64,000 nucleotides of DNA from Tetramitus jugosus (Eukaryota > Heterolobosea > Eutetramitea > Acrasida > Vahlkampfiidae): positions 62,001 to 126,000 of the forward strand of contig OW569355.1 of the NCBI GenBank assembly GCA_937625935.1, written 5' to 3'. Numbering within the stretch: position 1 is the first letter of the stretch; the number at the start of each line of letters is the position of its first letter. The notes below the pieces were generated by a model. The model made no database searches. It saw only the letters and a program-made list of their open reading frames with translations, and was not told the origin of the DNA. Made by a program: the position numbers and the translations under genes. This document shows positions 1-9,907 of the stretch, piece by piece.

Positions 1-232
1 AGCTTGTGTCGCCATAAACTCCCTCTGAAAACATTCTTGAGAATTTTGCAAACTGCTGTAGTTTGGAGATGGCTGGTTTTTTCAGTTCGGGATGGAAAAT
101 GTACAAGTCGAATATATACAAAGAGCTCCATCGAATGTTGAAGAAGGAGCAAGGTCTTATGATCACAGAAGTTGGAGTTGAAAGACTTTAACAATTTGTG
201 GTGTCTGATGGTTGATTCTGTAGATCTACAAG

Positions 233-3166
233 TTAATTTAACTGTGTGCAAGGCAAAAGGTCATTTGTGAAGAGGTGACGCATCACCTCCACAAATCTCC
301 TCTTGGTGTTGTCCACAAACCGCTTAGCTTTCAGCTTGGCTACCTCCTTCTTGATTCCACTCTTCTTGAGCCCTTGGGCCTCTTGCTTAACAGCTTGAGT
401 TTCTACCCCTAACATTCCGATCAAATAGTCTTTGCCTGTCTTTCTCTGCTTGTTCATTGCTCGTTTTCCATTGCATCATTGCTGGTTATCAAACCAAATA
501 TCAACACATTGCGACTTATGCAGACCCATAGAGCTTAACCTTTTTGAGACCTCCTTTGAGAGCAAAATCCTGGCCATTCGAGCAACTGGACAGTTCACAA
601 GGCAATGCAAGACCGTCTCTTGCTCAAAATTGCACTTGGGACACGCCGTGTCCATATCTTCCACCCCGTAGAGATGCTTCACCACAGCTTTTGTGTGAAG
701 TGTTTGGCTTTTGACTTGAGCAATGAACCATTCAAGCTTCCTATCAACCCTAAAGGGGCATTTCATAAAGGAGAAGTCTGTTGCACCTCCCAAACATGCC
801 TTCTGAATCCACCACAACTTCTCCCGACCGATCAGATCTCGATACTGCCGAGTGAAAGCATGCCATATCTGCTTTTTTTCAACCACTTCAAAATTGTCCT
901 TGTACATCAGTATTGGTAGGGTTGCAGTAGAACGATCGTGTGTGTCGTTGCATTGTAGGAGTTCAAGGTCCATGAGAATGTATCCATATCTCTTCGCACT
1001 GATGCCAAATTTACCGTGCGCTTTGACAAGCTCGCCATGCTTGACCCATTTACCATTTCTTGTCAGCTGCTCCTTCAAGCTGACACCAATCTTAAAAAAC
1101 TTCTTGACCACATCGTTTGGCTGCGACATGGCAAGGTTACAGCTCAAACAATTGACCTCATCTCCATATGAGACAGTCAAATTGTTGTTGTGCATGCGCT
1201 CCGCACACCACTTGAGGTATGTGTGTCTGACAAGCTCTAGCCTGTTGTTGGACTGAAAGACATTCTCCCTTTGGAATGTTTGCAGAAGCTTGATCTCCTC
1301 AAGCGAGTCCAACATTAGCTTGTGAGCCTCGTTGTCATTCTTTCCTCTCAGCATGTCCTTAACGAACCATGCAGTTCTTACTAGAATGGACTCCTCAATC
1401 TTTCGTAGTCCAAACCCACCGTTGTCACACGAAACCTGCAGCAGATCGGATGGGTATCGCTTCATTGCTACTGATCCTTGTTTTATGAGCGCTTTGCCCA
1501 TCTGATTGACTCTATTGATCCACGCTTTAGTCCAGTGAGTGAATTCACAGGCGTAAAGGAACACCGGGTGGATGCAGGTGTTAATGATTCTAGCCACTTG
1601 TCTCGCTGTGAGTCTCATGATGCCGAGACGGTTCACTACTCTCTTCACCTTTTCGAGTGCCTGCTCCTTTTGTCTTGTCGTACAACCGTTCAGGCTCGTG
1701 AAGAGTCCTAACGCCCTGAAAGTTTTTTCACTTCCATTTGCAGGCACAACAACATTATTAACCGTTATGTTGTGTACTGAGCTACTTCTGCCCATCTTCC
1801 TGACATAGAGTTCCAATTTGTTTGGGTGCATGACCATCCTGAGCATGCTCAACACTTCATTCATTTTGTTAGCGGTCTTCTCAATGGCTTCTCTGTTATT
1901 GGACATTAGGTTGCAGTCATCCACGTACGCTACATTCCAAATGTCTTGCGACATTGCCTCGTAGCCCTTGGCAAAACCAGCGGTGTACATCAGTACCGTT
2001 TGGTGAACGAGCACATATGTCGTCGGAGACAATGAGTCACCTTGTCTCGTGCCTTTCCCCATCAGAAAGCGCCTTGACAACTTACCAGCCATTACTCTGG
2101 CTCCGTTGCCAGTTACCATGTCGTGAACCAAATTGACGATGTGCTCCGGGAATCCAAAGAACGAATACACTTCCTTAATGGCATTATGGGGAACAGAGTC
2201 GAAAGCCTTTGCGATATCAGTCAGGAGGAGGTACAATTGACCATCATTCCTGTTGACATGATCAATGACCCCTCTCATGATTGATAGCTTTTCCCTTATA
2301 TCTCTGAACTTTCGCCCTCCCCCTTGCGTGTTCGTAAACAATGAGGGAGCCTCTGCTGCCTTTGACACTCGGGCATTGAGTAGCCTTGTGAAGAGCTTCG
2401 ACAGAGCGCTTAACAGGCATATAGGTCTGTAATTTGAAATGTCTTGCGCGTCGCCTTTCTTATAGGCAGGAACGATAGTGCATTCCTTCCACCTGTTAGG
2501 AAGCGACCCACTCTCCAGGATATTGTTGAAGAACCCTGATAAAATTTCCGACAGCTCCCAGCTGTAGTCCCTGCTATCTGTCCTTGGTAACTTCAACATT
2601 TCATTGTGGACCCCATCAGGTCCAGGGCACTTTTTGTTTCTAAGCCATCCGATTGAATCGCGCACCTCCTCAGTTGTAATCTGCGTGAATTCCTTTCTGA
2701 TGGTATCTTGAGCACTCGGAGCTGGGATAGTCCTGAGATAGGACATGTCCGCCGTTTCCTTTGAAAACGCAGATTCAAAGTAATATGCTGCTTTTTCCCC
2801 AACACTTTCACTATCAGTACATGTCATATTTCCATCGTTAACTGTGTTGAGTCTGATGCGGTTGGCCTTCTTCGCACTTGCAGCAGAGAAGGCCATACCG
2901 ACTCTTTGGAGAGTTGAGTCCTTGGTTCTCCCTTCACTCCTCTTCACGACAGAATCAGCTGTAGAAATGATGATTGTTCTTAAAATGTACCTAAGCTTGT
3001 CTCGCGTGTACACTCCATTTTCTCTCGTGCGTGGGTTCGAATCCGACCGACCACGAGTGTATCTGAAGTGGCGACGGAGACAGGCCGAAAATCCCCCTGC
3101 TTCTAACACCAAGACAAGAGATGTCAAGGTTCTCTCTGAACATTCCTTCTTGAGAATCTCATTCAT
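233..3166 (-). mobile_element. Non-LTR retrotransposon reverse transcriptase, copy 1, with one in-frame TGA
   Basis: The ORF of 896 codons from ATG at 3166 carries the reverse transcriptase core: KKCPGPDGVHNEMLK (motif 1 type), NYRPICLLSALSKLFTRLL, LLLTDIAKAFDSVPH (motif A), GTRQGDSLSP (motif B) and YVDD at about residue 413 (motif C). A thumb region and a C-terminal CPKC...HCLVNC zinc-binding motif follow. No APE or restriction-like endonuclease domain is visible, so the element is probably 5' truncated or of unusual type. The ORF stops at TGA 476-478 just after IWFDNQQ, but the same frame stays open to 233 and encodes the C-terminal tail shared with the copies near 61-62 kb, so I annotate 233-3166 as one unit with a premature stop. 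I see no poly(A) or clear target-site duplication. It is probably a dead or dying copy, though its frame is otherwise intact. Confidence 0.9.
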
Positions 3167-3384
3167 GGTGAAGGACTGTTTTGCGACAATAGCAAAGAAA
3201 AATAGGAGGCGATAAGCTTCATATTAAGAATACTAAATTCTATACTACACGCCTCCTTTCGGCGCACCTTCCTCCTTCGTACTAGAAACACGCGAGCGAA
3301 AACAAATTGGACTCCCCTTGGATCGGAAAGTAACTTGATTCCGACGAACAAAATTTGTTCACCAAAAAACGTAACCACTGCAAC

Positions 3385-4278
3385 ATGACCAATTACTTGT
3401 TTGATTTCTTCCAAAACTATAAGCCTGGTAGCGCCCTCCACAAACGCAATGGAGGACGTTATGTCGAACTATCATTATCAGGCCACTGTTTACCCAAAGA
3501 AATCGCGATGGGTATTGCAGAATATGTCCCCTTGAATGATTACATTCACTTGTTCTTGTTAAATTCTAGCTGGAACAATCTATTGAATCAAGATGAGTAT
3601 TGGCAGAAGCGTTTTATTGACGATTTCTCAGGAGATGAGAGGCAAGAACTCTGTTTGTTCCATCAGTCTGATAAAGGGAAAAGAGGGAAAACGTGGAAAG
3701 ATCTATACGGTCTTCGTTTTAAATACGAGAGTATTCATAAGAAATGGCAACTACCCCTCTATCATCCAGAGTTCATTAAAGCAATGGGCAACGTTCTGGT
3801 TCTAGGTTCAGGAAACGGTATCGGAACAACAACCTTGTTCAATGCCATTCTGAACCATCGATTTGATGACCGAACCAATCGAAATGCTGATCAAGACATT
3901 GCTGTTCCAAACTATCAAATGGGTTCATCAACATTAACCATGTATTACTCTGATCTCCCATTCTCCTCTCATGCAGTTATTGAGGTCATTCTGTACTTAT
4001 TTGATCTTTCTAACCCTAAATCATTGGAATACATTCTCAAAACAAAGAGTGTAGAAATGAGTATGAAAAGCTGGGTGAATGACTGCCAAGTGGTTCTGGT
4101 TGGATTGAAAAGTGATCTGAAGAACGATAACACTTTAAGTTATCAGGCTTTCGATCACTGTGTACAGAAGGGTTGGACCTATTGGGAACTCAGCTGCAAA
4201 TCAAGAGTTGATCAAGTTGAGACACTTGAGCACATGTGTGTATTCTATGTTATTGAGAAAATTAGACAAAAGATGTGA
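3385..4278 (+). CDS. F-box-like protein with a degenerate Ras-like GTPase domain
   Basis: The frame is open from 3355, but the first ATG is at 3385 (MTNYLFDFF), giving 297 residues. Residues about 33-80 (LPKEIAMGIAEYVPLNDY, then a buried Trp-rich stretch) look like an F-box, which in the family docks on Skp1 in SCF ubiquitin ligases. From about residue 135 a small-GTPase fold begins with NVLVLGSGNGIGTTTLFN at the P-loop position, a beta strand VVLVGLKSDL in place of the NKxD motif, and ELSCKS at the SAK position. The P-loop Lys is replaced (GIGTTT instead of GxGKS/T) and NKxD reads LKSD, so nucleotide binding may be lost. F-box/GTPase fusions are inferred here from sequence alone. It is a single exon, and AATAAA-like sequence lies just after the stop. 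Confidence 0.6.
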   Translation: MTNYLFDFFQNYKPGSALHKRNGGRYVELSLSGHCLPKEIAMGIAEYVPLNDYIHLFLLNSSWNNLLNQDEYWQKRFIDDFSGDERQELCLFHQSDKGKRGKTWKDLYGLRFKYESIHKKWQLPLYHPEFIKAMGNVLVLGSGNGIGTTTLFNAILNHRFDDRTNRNADQDIAVPNYQMGSSTLTMYYSDLPFSSHAVIEVILYLFDLSNPKSLEYILKTKSVEMSMKSWVNDCQVVLVGLKSDLKNDNTLSYQAFDHCVQKGWTYWELSCKSRVDQVETLEHMCVFYVIEKIRQKM

Positions 4279-4331
4279 TGTTGAACTAGATAGTAGTAGT
4301 TCAATAAAATGAAAGAGAGACAATTACTCTG

Positions 4332-4604
4332 TTAATATTTATACAAGCATTGACCACTTCTACAATCTTTAGAGAAAGCACCGTCTTTCTGATCACAGTA
4401 ACCACCATTACATTGTCCAGGGCTAGTTTGGGTTCAGTCAAGACCCCACCATCCATCTTTGTAGCTCTGTGAGCATGGTTCTCCCTTCTGAGAGATGGTT
4501 GTAGAGGTAGTTGGCGGGACTCCAGTACACAGGCCTTGAGAACTCGTAGCCACCGTAACATTTGCCAGATTTAACACTATGAATAAGAACAGAGTTGCTG
4601 TCAT
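4332..4604 (-). pseudogene. Small secreted Cys-rich ORF interrupted by an in-frame TGA
   Basis: ATG at 4604 starts a convincing signal peptide (MTATLFLFIVLNLANVTVA). A Thr/Ser-rich linker and a Cys/Trp segment (GEPCSQSYKDGWWGLD) follow, then TGA at 4434-4436. The same frame remains open for 33 more codons, encoding four further cysteines (CNGGYC, DCRSGQC) before TAA at 4332. An earlier in-phase ATG lies at 4667. No GT-AG intron of the right phase removes the TGA. Possibilities are a pseudogene, a truncated functional peptide of 56 residues, readthrough, or a recoded Sec codon; no SECIS was looked for beyond inspection. I do not recognise the family. Confidence 0.35.
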
Positions 4605-4777
4605 TGCGTCCGTTGTTCTTCTGTTCCTGGAGTGATACGACCAAGAACAATTAGAGACAACGGACATATCTTGGGTTTAGAACTCCGAAAGATGGCACGG
4701 TCACTTGATTAACTTTATTTAAGCTTCCTCTGGAGGATTGGTTTTTGGAGCAGAAAACAGCAATAAGACGAAAAAAA

Positions 4778-5593
4778 ATGGGACAAAGTCAAACATCTGA
4801 ATCGCATCAGCAGCAAAGCTCGTGCCAACCTGATCCATCTGCAACAAGAGAAATCTTGTTTGCAGGAAGCCAACCTACTCTCTTCTCGACAGAAGAAGCC
4901 TCCATCCTGCGATCACATCTCCCTGATCGTCACCAAAAACATGATGTGTGGAATCTGTTGTACAACTCGGCACGCGACGGAGTTTCAGTTCGTACCTTTT
5001 ACAATTCTGTCATGAATCGAGGCCCACAGTTCCTGATTATCAAGGATCAAAAGGGTTATGTATTCGGGGCGTTTGTCAGTGAAGCATGGGACAAGAAGGT
5101 AAATTTTTATGGATCGGATGAATGCTTTGTCTTTCAATTGAAACCCACTCTCCAAGTGTTTAAAGCAGCCTCCAAGATCAATCGTAACTTTATGTACTTT
5201 AATTTTGGGAATCCTTCGCATAGCCCCATCTACAACGGATTAGGCATCGGGGGCCAAGTCAAATTCTTTGCCCTGGAACTTCGGTCAGAGTTTACATCTG
5301 GTGTAAGCAATGCTCACTGTGCTACCTTTCAGTCCCCGTGCTTGGCAAGTGACACAAATTTTGATGTAGTGGAAATTGAAGCTTGGGGATTTCCATTAGA
5401 TGCCAAATCAGAAGAAGCGTTGAGAGATACGTTGCGGATGCAATCACTCATTCAACAAAAGGCCAGAAAGGTTGATCCTAAGGACTTTATTGGAGATATG
5501 ACATTGATGCAGCATGCTGGTATCAATATTGGAGAAAGTGGATATATACAAGAGAAACTTGAGAAGCATTCCCAGCAGGACAGTAGTCAGTAG
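4778..5593 (+). CDS. TLDc-domain protein, possibly myristoylated
   Basis: The frame opens at 4745 with TTG; the first ATG is at 4778 in an A-rich context, giving 271 residues. The N-terminus MGQSQTSE fits an N-myristoylation signal (Gly2, Thr6), as in MEAK7/TLDC1-type proteins. A TLDc domain covers about residues 40-205, with recognisable blocks: ILRSHLPDRHQKHDVWNLLY, GVSVRTFYNSVMNRGPQFLI, VFGAFVSEAW, FYGSDECFVFQL, and the closing VVEIEAWGF. TLDc proteins act in oxidative-stress protection or bind the V-ATPase; which applies here cannot be told. A short C-terminal helical tail follows. The next gene converges from the other strand with about 50 bp between stops. Confidence 0.8.
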   Translation: MGQSQTSESHQQQSSCQPDPSATREILFAGSQPTLFSTEEASILRSHLPDRHQKHDVWNLLYNSARDGVSVRTFYNSVMNRGPQFLIIKDQKGYVFGAFVSEAWDKKVNFYGSDECFVFQLKPTLQVFKAASKINRNFMYFNFGNPSHSPIYNGLGIGGQVKFFALELRSEFTSGVSNAHCATFQSPCLASDTNFDVVEIEAWGFPLDAKSEEALRDTLRMQSLIQQKARKVDPKDFIGDMTLMQHAGINIGESGYIQEKLEKHSQQDSSQ

Positions 5594-5645
5594 AACAATG
5601 ATGGACGTCATTTTAGTAAAAATATGTAAATATCTCGGCACCTGT

Positions 5646-7130
5646 TTATCTGGCAAACTTGTGGAAATGCGGAGCATACATGTTATGGACCATGAGTTGT
5701 CGATACACCTTTGTAAAGTGGTGCGTTCCAACATGGACTGATTGTATTCGGTCGTACTTGCCCAGTAAATCTGAGCATCCAATCGCTGACTCTCCCAAAG
5801 AAATAGCTCGAAAGATGACATTCAACATGGAATCATTTTCGTTCCAGTAGCTGTATGAAGTGTTTTTGAGGTTTCTCCAATTTGTCAGACCCTCTTTGAA
5901 TATCTCATTGTAATCCTTCTCTGCGAACGCCCCAGCGCATAAGTGAACCTCTGAAGGTCTTTGATCATTTGCCAATAACTTAATTGCCTCGACGGCATGC
6001 TTTGCTCCGAGACTATGAGCCACAATTCTCACCTTCTTGTACTTGTCATTCAATTTAACTAGTTCATCTCTAAGTAAGTGAGCATATTGTTGTGCATTGA
6101 CATTTGCTTGCTGAAACTCCAAGTATCCAACAACGACTGTGAGTGCCACATCTTGCAACACTGTTCCCAAGAGCAGTGTAGGATTGAAGAATTTGGTTAT
6201 TGATGTTCCTCTGTACAACATGGTTACAATTTGAAAAGCAGCATATGTTAACGTTGCTACTGGTAGTGGTAGACCGCTGAAAGAAAGCGGAATCTCATCA
6301 GATCCTAACTTTCCCTCATTCTTTAGCTCCTCATGTTTCTTCTTCTGGCCCAGAGATGAGTAATCAAACTGGTGAGGAAAGCGCCCATTTGGCCATTCCC
6401 AACCATATGCTCTATCACCCCACATGTGACTCGACTTTTGAGAGAGTTCGATGTGCGATTGTCGCCAATATCGAAAATACGATCGATCAAACACCCTGTC
6501 ATCGTTCTCTGGTGGTTTTAATCCACGATCTTCATCTGGATCCCTCCTTAGTAGAAACGATGGAACGGATAAACTCGTATTCGTATGACTGGACAAGAAC
6601 CCTCGGACATAAACAGTGCATTCGTCCAGCTTGTCCTTGGCTTGCATACGGTGATGCTGGTCTTGATGCGACAACAATGGAGACTGACCAGGTGTAAGCA
6701 AGTGATCATCATGCAATGTGATCATACGGAATACATGAGGACGTTCTTCCGAGCTCCTGAATGGATCAGCTTGCTTGATTTCTTCATCTTGATCATCGTC
6801 ATCATATCCATTGTGAGGAGGAACTCTTTTCACCGCATTCGGGGTAGGAGTCTTCTGACTCATCATGGATCCAAAAGTCGAAGCCGCAGAAGTAGCTGCA
6901 GCAGATGCACTCGAAGCAACAGAGGAGGCTGCGGCTGATGCAGCTGATGCAGCAGAGGGAACTGTAGTGGAAAGCTGGTTCCAGGCTTCCAAAATCTTTT
7001 CATTCAGAATTTCTTGGATCTGAGATGGAGTTGGAAAGGAGATGTAACTTCGACTCGGTTGATGATAATACCTTGAGCTAAAACCATTCTTGCGGCTGCG
7101 CAGAGCCACATTCAAACAAGATCTATTCAT
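5646..7130 (-). CDS. Putative mitochondrial alpha/beta-hydrolase
   Basis: Single exon, 494 residues, true ATG at 7130. The N-terminus (MNRSCLNVALRSRKNGFSS...) is basic, Ser-rich and lacks acidic residues, like a mitochondrial targeting peptide. An Ala/Ser-rich low-complexity stretch follows at about 55-90. The C-terminal half has the hydrolase features: KVRIVAHSLGAKHAVEAI at about residue 368, where Ser in AHSLG is the nucleophile (Ala replaces the first Gly of GxSxG), and later HLCAGAFAEKDYNEIF and a terminal His-rich segment (VHVGTHHFTKVY) that could supply the catalytic His. The architecture resembles DUF726/TMCO4-type serine hydrolases, but the match is loose. It is divergent from NUP93 with about 178 bp between starts. 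Confidence 0.6.
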   Translation of the reverse strand: MNRSCLNVALRSRKNGFSSRYYHQPSRSYISFPTPSQIQEILNEKILEAWNQLSTTVPSAASAASAAASSVASSASAAATSAASTFGSMMSQKTPTPNAVKRVPPHNGYDDDDQDEEIKQADPFRSSEERPHVFRMITLHDDHLLTPGQSPLLSHQDQHHRMQAKDKLDECTVYVRGFLSSHTNTSLSVPSFLLRRDPDEDRGLKPPENDDRVFDRSYFRYWRQSHIELSQKSSHMWGDRAYGWEWPNGRFPHQFDYSSLGQKKKHEELKNEGKLGSDEIPLSFSGLPLPVATLTYAAFQIVTMLYRGTSITKFFNPTLLLGTVLQDVALTVVVGYLEFQQANVNAQQYAHLLRDELVKLNDKYKKVRIVAHSLGAKHAVEAIKLLANDQRPSEVHLCAGAFAEKDYNEIFKEGLTNWRNLKNTSYSYWNENDSMLNVIFRAISLGESAIGCSDLLGKYDRIQSVHVGTHHFTKVYRQLMVHNMYAPHFHKFAR

Positions 7131-7308
7131 TTTTTGTCTCCGGAACTTTTATCCAATGTTCTGTTTTTATCCGACAACTTCATTTGACTCTGTGAAATTT
7201 CAACAAGTTCATGGAAGTTTTTGTAAGATCACGCCGACACTCCGACTTTCAACAAGGCAAAACGATTGTTGTCGAACTGGAAAAAAAATTTAAATCACGA
7301 CGACAACG

Positions 7309-9853
7309 ATGATGCAGTTTGGAGAATCCTCTTTTGCAGTCAATAAACCTTCTGCTACCACCAACACCAATACAAACAACCCACTCACCAACAACAACAA
7401 CAACTATACGACAACAGCAGACTCTGCTGAAGACGATCCAATGGACACTGAACCATTTGAAAACTTGTATGAAGAGTCAAAGAGACTTGTCGTAGGCAGT
7501 GATTTTGGTAGCTCTGTTGTTCAACACCGCTTGGATGCACTAGAGAGAGGAATTTCAAGGAATTTGGCCAGTGTTCTCCAACAATCTCAAATGTTGAAGG
7601 AGAAGAATAAGAGAATTGCTGAAGTGGGTCCAAAGAGTGATTACCTGCTGTCTCAGAAGGGATTCAATGTTGAGAGATACAAGAATAGTCTATTGGCCAT
7701 TAAACCATCGACTCATGTCGAACCATCAATGGACATGTTGGATATGGAAACGTACTTGAGACGTCAACAATCATTGGTCATTCTACAGACGATTGAAGAT
7801 GCAAAAAAAGCAACGAGCAATCGTTTCTATGCCAATTATGAACAGTTTGTGAAGAGAGATTGGGAGGAAAATGTGAGAAAACGAGTGGAGAATCAAGTGT
7901 TTATGCCAACGAGAGAAGAACTCATGTTGCCAATGAGTGCCAGTCATATGTTTACGCCAGTCAAGGGAGATGTCATGTCATCGCCTCTCACGACAACTTC
8001 TACGACGTTTGCATCTGGTTACAGTGCAAGTGGAACAACGCCATACACACTCTCCACTCCATCTCTATTGCCAGTGGAAAAGAGGTATGAAACGAGAGGA
8101 AAGATGACTGGTCGCGTGGCACAATACGCTCAAGTGTTGAATCAATGGATGATGACGACCACTACGACATTGAACCAATCATTTGATCTCATTCAACAAT
8201 TCAAACAACAAACAGAAATCATATCGGACGTTCAAGAGAAGTCAGAAGTGATTGAATGTTGGAATTTGTTGCGATATTTGGTCGAGGATCGCAACAGAGG
8301 AGCCATCAAAGCACTAGCCAATCAATACTTGACACTTGTGAAAACAATTGTAAAGAATCATTATGCTACGAGTCGAAAGGAAGCCATTAGAGAGAATAAG
8401 CTGTACATGGTGAGTGACAATATGCGAGAAGTGGAGAGATATGTTGAGATTTTAGTCGAAAATGACAAGTCATACTCTGAGACATCTGAACGATTCCAGA
8501 TTAGCAATGGAAAATTCTTGCCTCTGTGGGCACTTGTTTATTATTGCATCAGATGTGGTTTGCGCGATGATGCATTAGCCATCTTGAAGAGATGTGGACA
8601 TGAAGGCAGACCCGTTTTGACAAGACTCATTTCAGGTCAAGCCGAGCAAATGTATGATTCTTTTGTTGTTCAAGTTATTCTCTTTTTGTGCTTCATAACG
8701 AAAGCTAACACCTTTTTATTTTAGCTCCCATGAAACAATTGACAAGGAAAGCAAACAACTACCAACCGATAAATACTTGAATGCTCTCTATCTGGTACTA
8801 GGCAAGCTCTCTCCAGACAAGAACCATGCTGATATTTTCACAACGACCGAAGACTGGATCTGGTACAAATTGAATGTGAAGAATATTAGTGATCTTCAGA
8901 GTCTGATTTTGAATTTTGGTCCTGATCACTTCTGTCGTGGTACCAATGTGATGAGATACTTTAAACTACTACTGCTAACACAGCAATTCTCAGAGGCAAT
9001 CAAATATTTATTTAATCAAAATGGTGGACAGTTTGCAATTGAAGCTGTTCACTTTGCCATAGCGATCAATTATTACCATCTCGAACAACCTCAGAAGCTT
9101 CAATTTGCTAATATTATCAACGATTATGTACGAATGCTCTCTCAATGTGATGTACGAAGTGCAATCTCCTATTTGCTTCTGTTGAGAGAAGATGAACAAT
9201 TTGAAAAGTATCTCATATCATTTGTATTTGAGATTGATGATGTGGCTCTCTTATTTGGTACGAGTGATGCTTCGAGAGCTGGATTGCTTGCTATTTTACC
9301 GGATCATATTTTGAGATCACTCATCAAGAAGGTTGCTGAAGAATACAAAAACAAGGCACGGTACAAGGAAGCCATCAACCTCTATTATATTGCTTATTTC
9401 AAGGGCGAACACTGTCAAAAGGCTATTGTCGAGAGTGCTACCAAATTCCTCAGAGATAGCCTCCTTCAGGAAGCACCTACGAATGATGCCTTGGCAGCAG
9501 CAAGTATCATTCTTTCATCAAAGGACAGCGAATTCATTGGTGAAACAGATACTCTTCGCTTGCTCATTAACATTGCCAAGTTCTTTGCCCAGCCCTCAAA
9601 GGAAACCCTGAAGCAATACATGTCCGACATCTTACCTCTCAGGGGAGATATTGATAAGTGTATTGAGATTGCCAATGTTCACGAAGATGTGAAACAACTC
9701 TATTCGCGCATTCTATTACTTGCTGGTCAAATCTTAGCAGACGACAGGCAAGCAATCCAAAACCTGTTCAACTTTGCAGGACGCATTAACCAGTACATCT
9801 CGATAGATTGCTCTAGATATCTCTTCCAGTTGAACTCTCAATTAAACCAATAA
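7309..9853 (+). CDS. NUP93: Nucleoporin Nup93/Nic96
   Basis: Two exons: 7309-8651 and 8725-9853, with a 73-nt intron (donor GTATGA, acceptor TTTTATTTTAG; phase 2, joining to ...QAEQISHET). The spliced protein is 823 residues, close to human Nup93. Nup93 is the linker scaffold of the inner ring of the nuclear pore. An Asn/Thr-rich N-terminus is followed by the all-helical fold. Family signatures are WNLLRYLVEDRN, then FQISNGKFLPLWALVYYCIRCG (the LPLWAxIYYCLRCG hallmark), and DDALAILKRCG. Exon 2 includes DHFCRGTNVMRYFKLLLLTQ and the C-terminal helices. AATAAA overlaps the stop codon (CAATAAAAA). It is convergent with the kinase gene, 54 bp away. Confidence 0.92.
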
Positions 9854-9907
9854 AAACATATTGCAAGACGAATCAAGTTGTCATGTGAAACTCGCAAAGT
9901 TTTATTC

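Noticed and set aside
1-191. Plus-strand frame ending at TAA 189-191, with MAGFFSSGWKMYK-like sequence, as the 3' end of a gene entering the window
   Set aside because: Only about 58 codons follow an upstream stop at 15-17, there is no recognisable domain, and another frame is open through much of the same stretch. Too little to call, though it could be a last exon.
605-2136. Several plus-strand ORFs of 60-134 codons inside RT copy 1
   Set aside because: They lie antisense to the conserved RT frame and have no motif of their own.
4434-4604. A short intron removing the TGA of the secreted ORF
   Set aside because: The candidate GTCTTG...CTAG is only 22 nt and would shift the frame.
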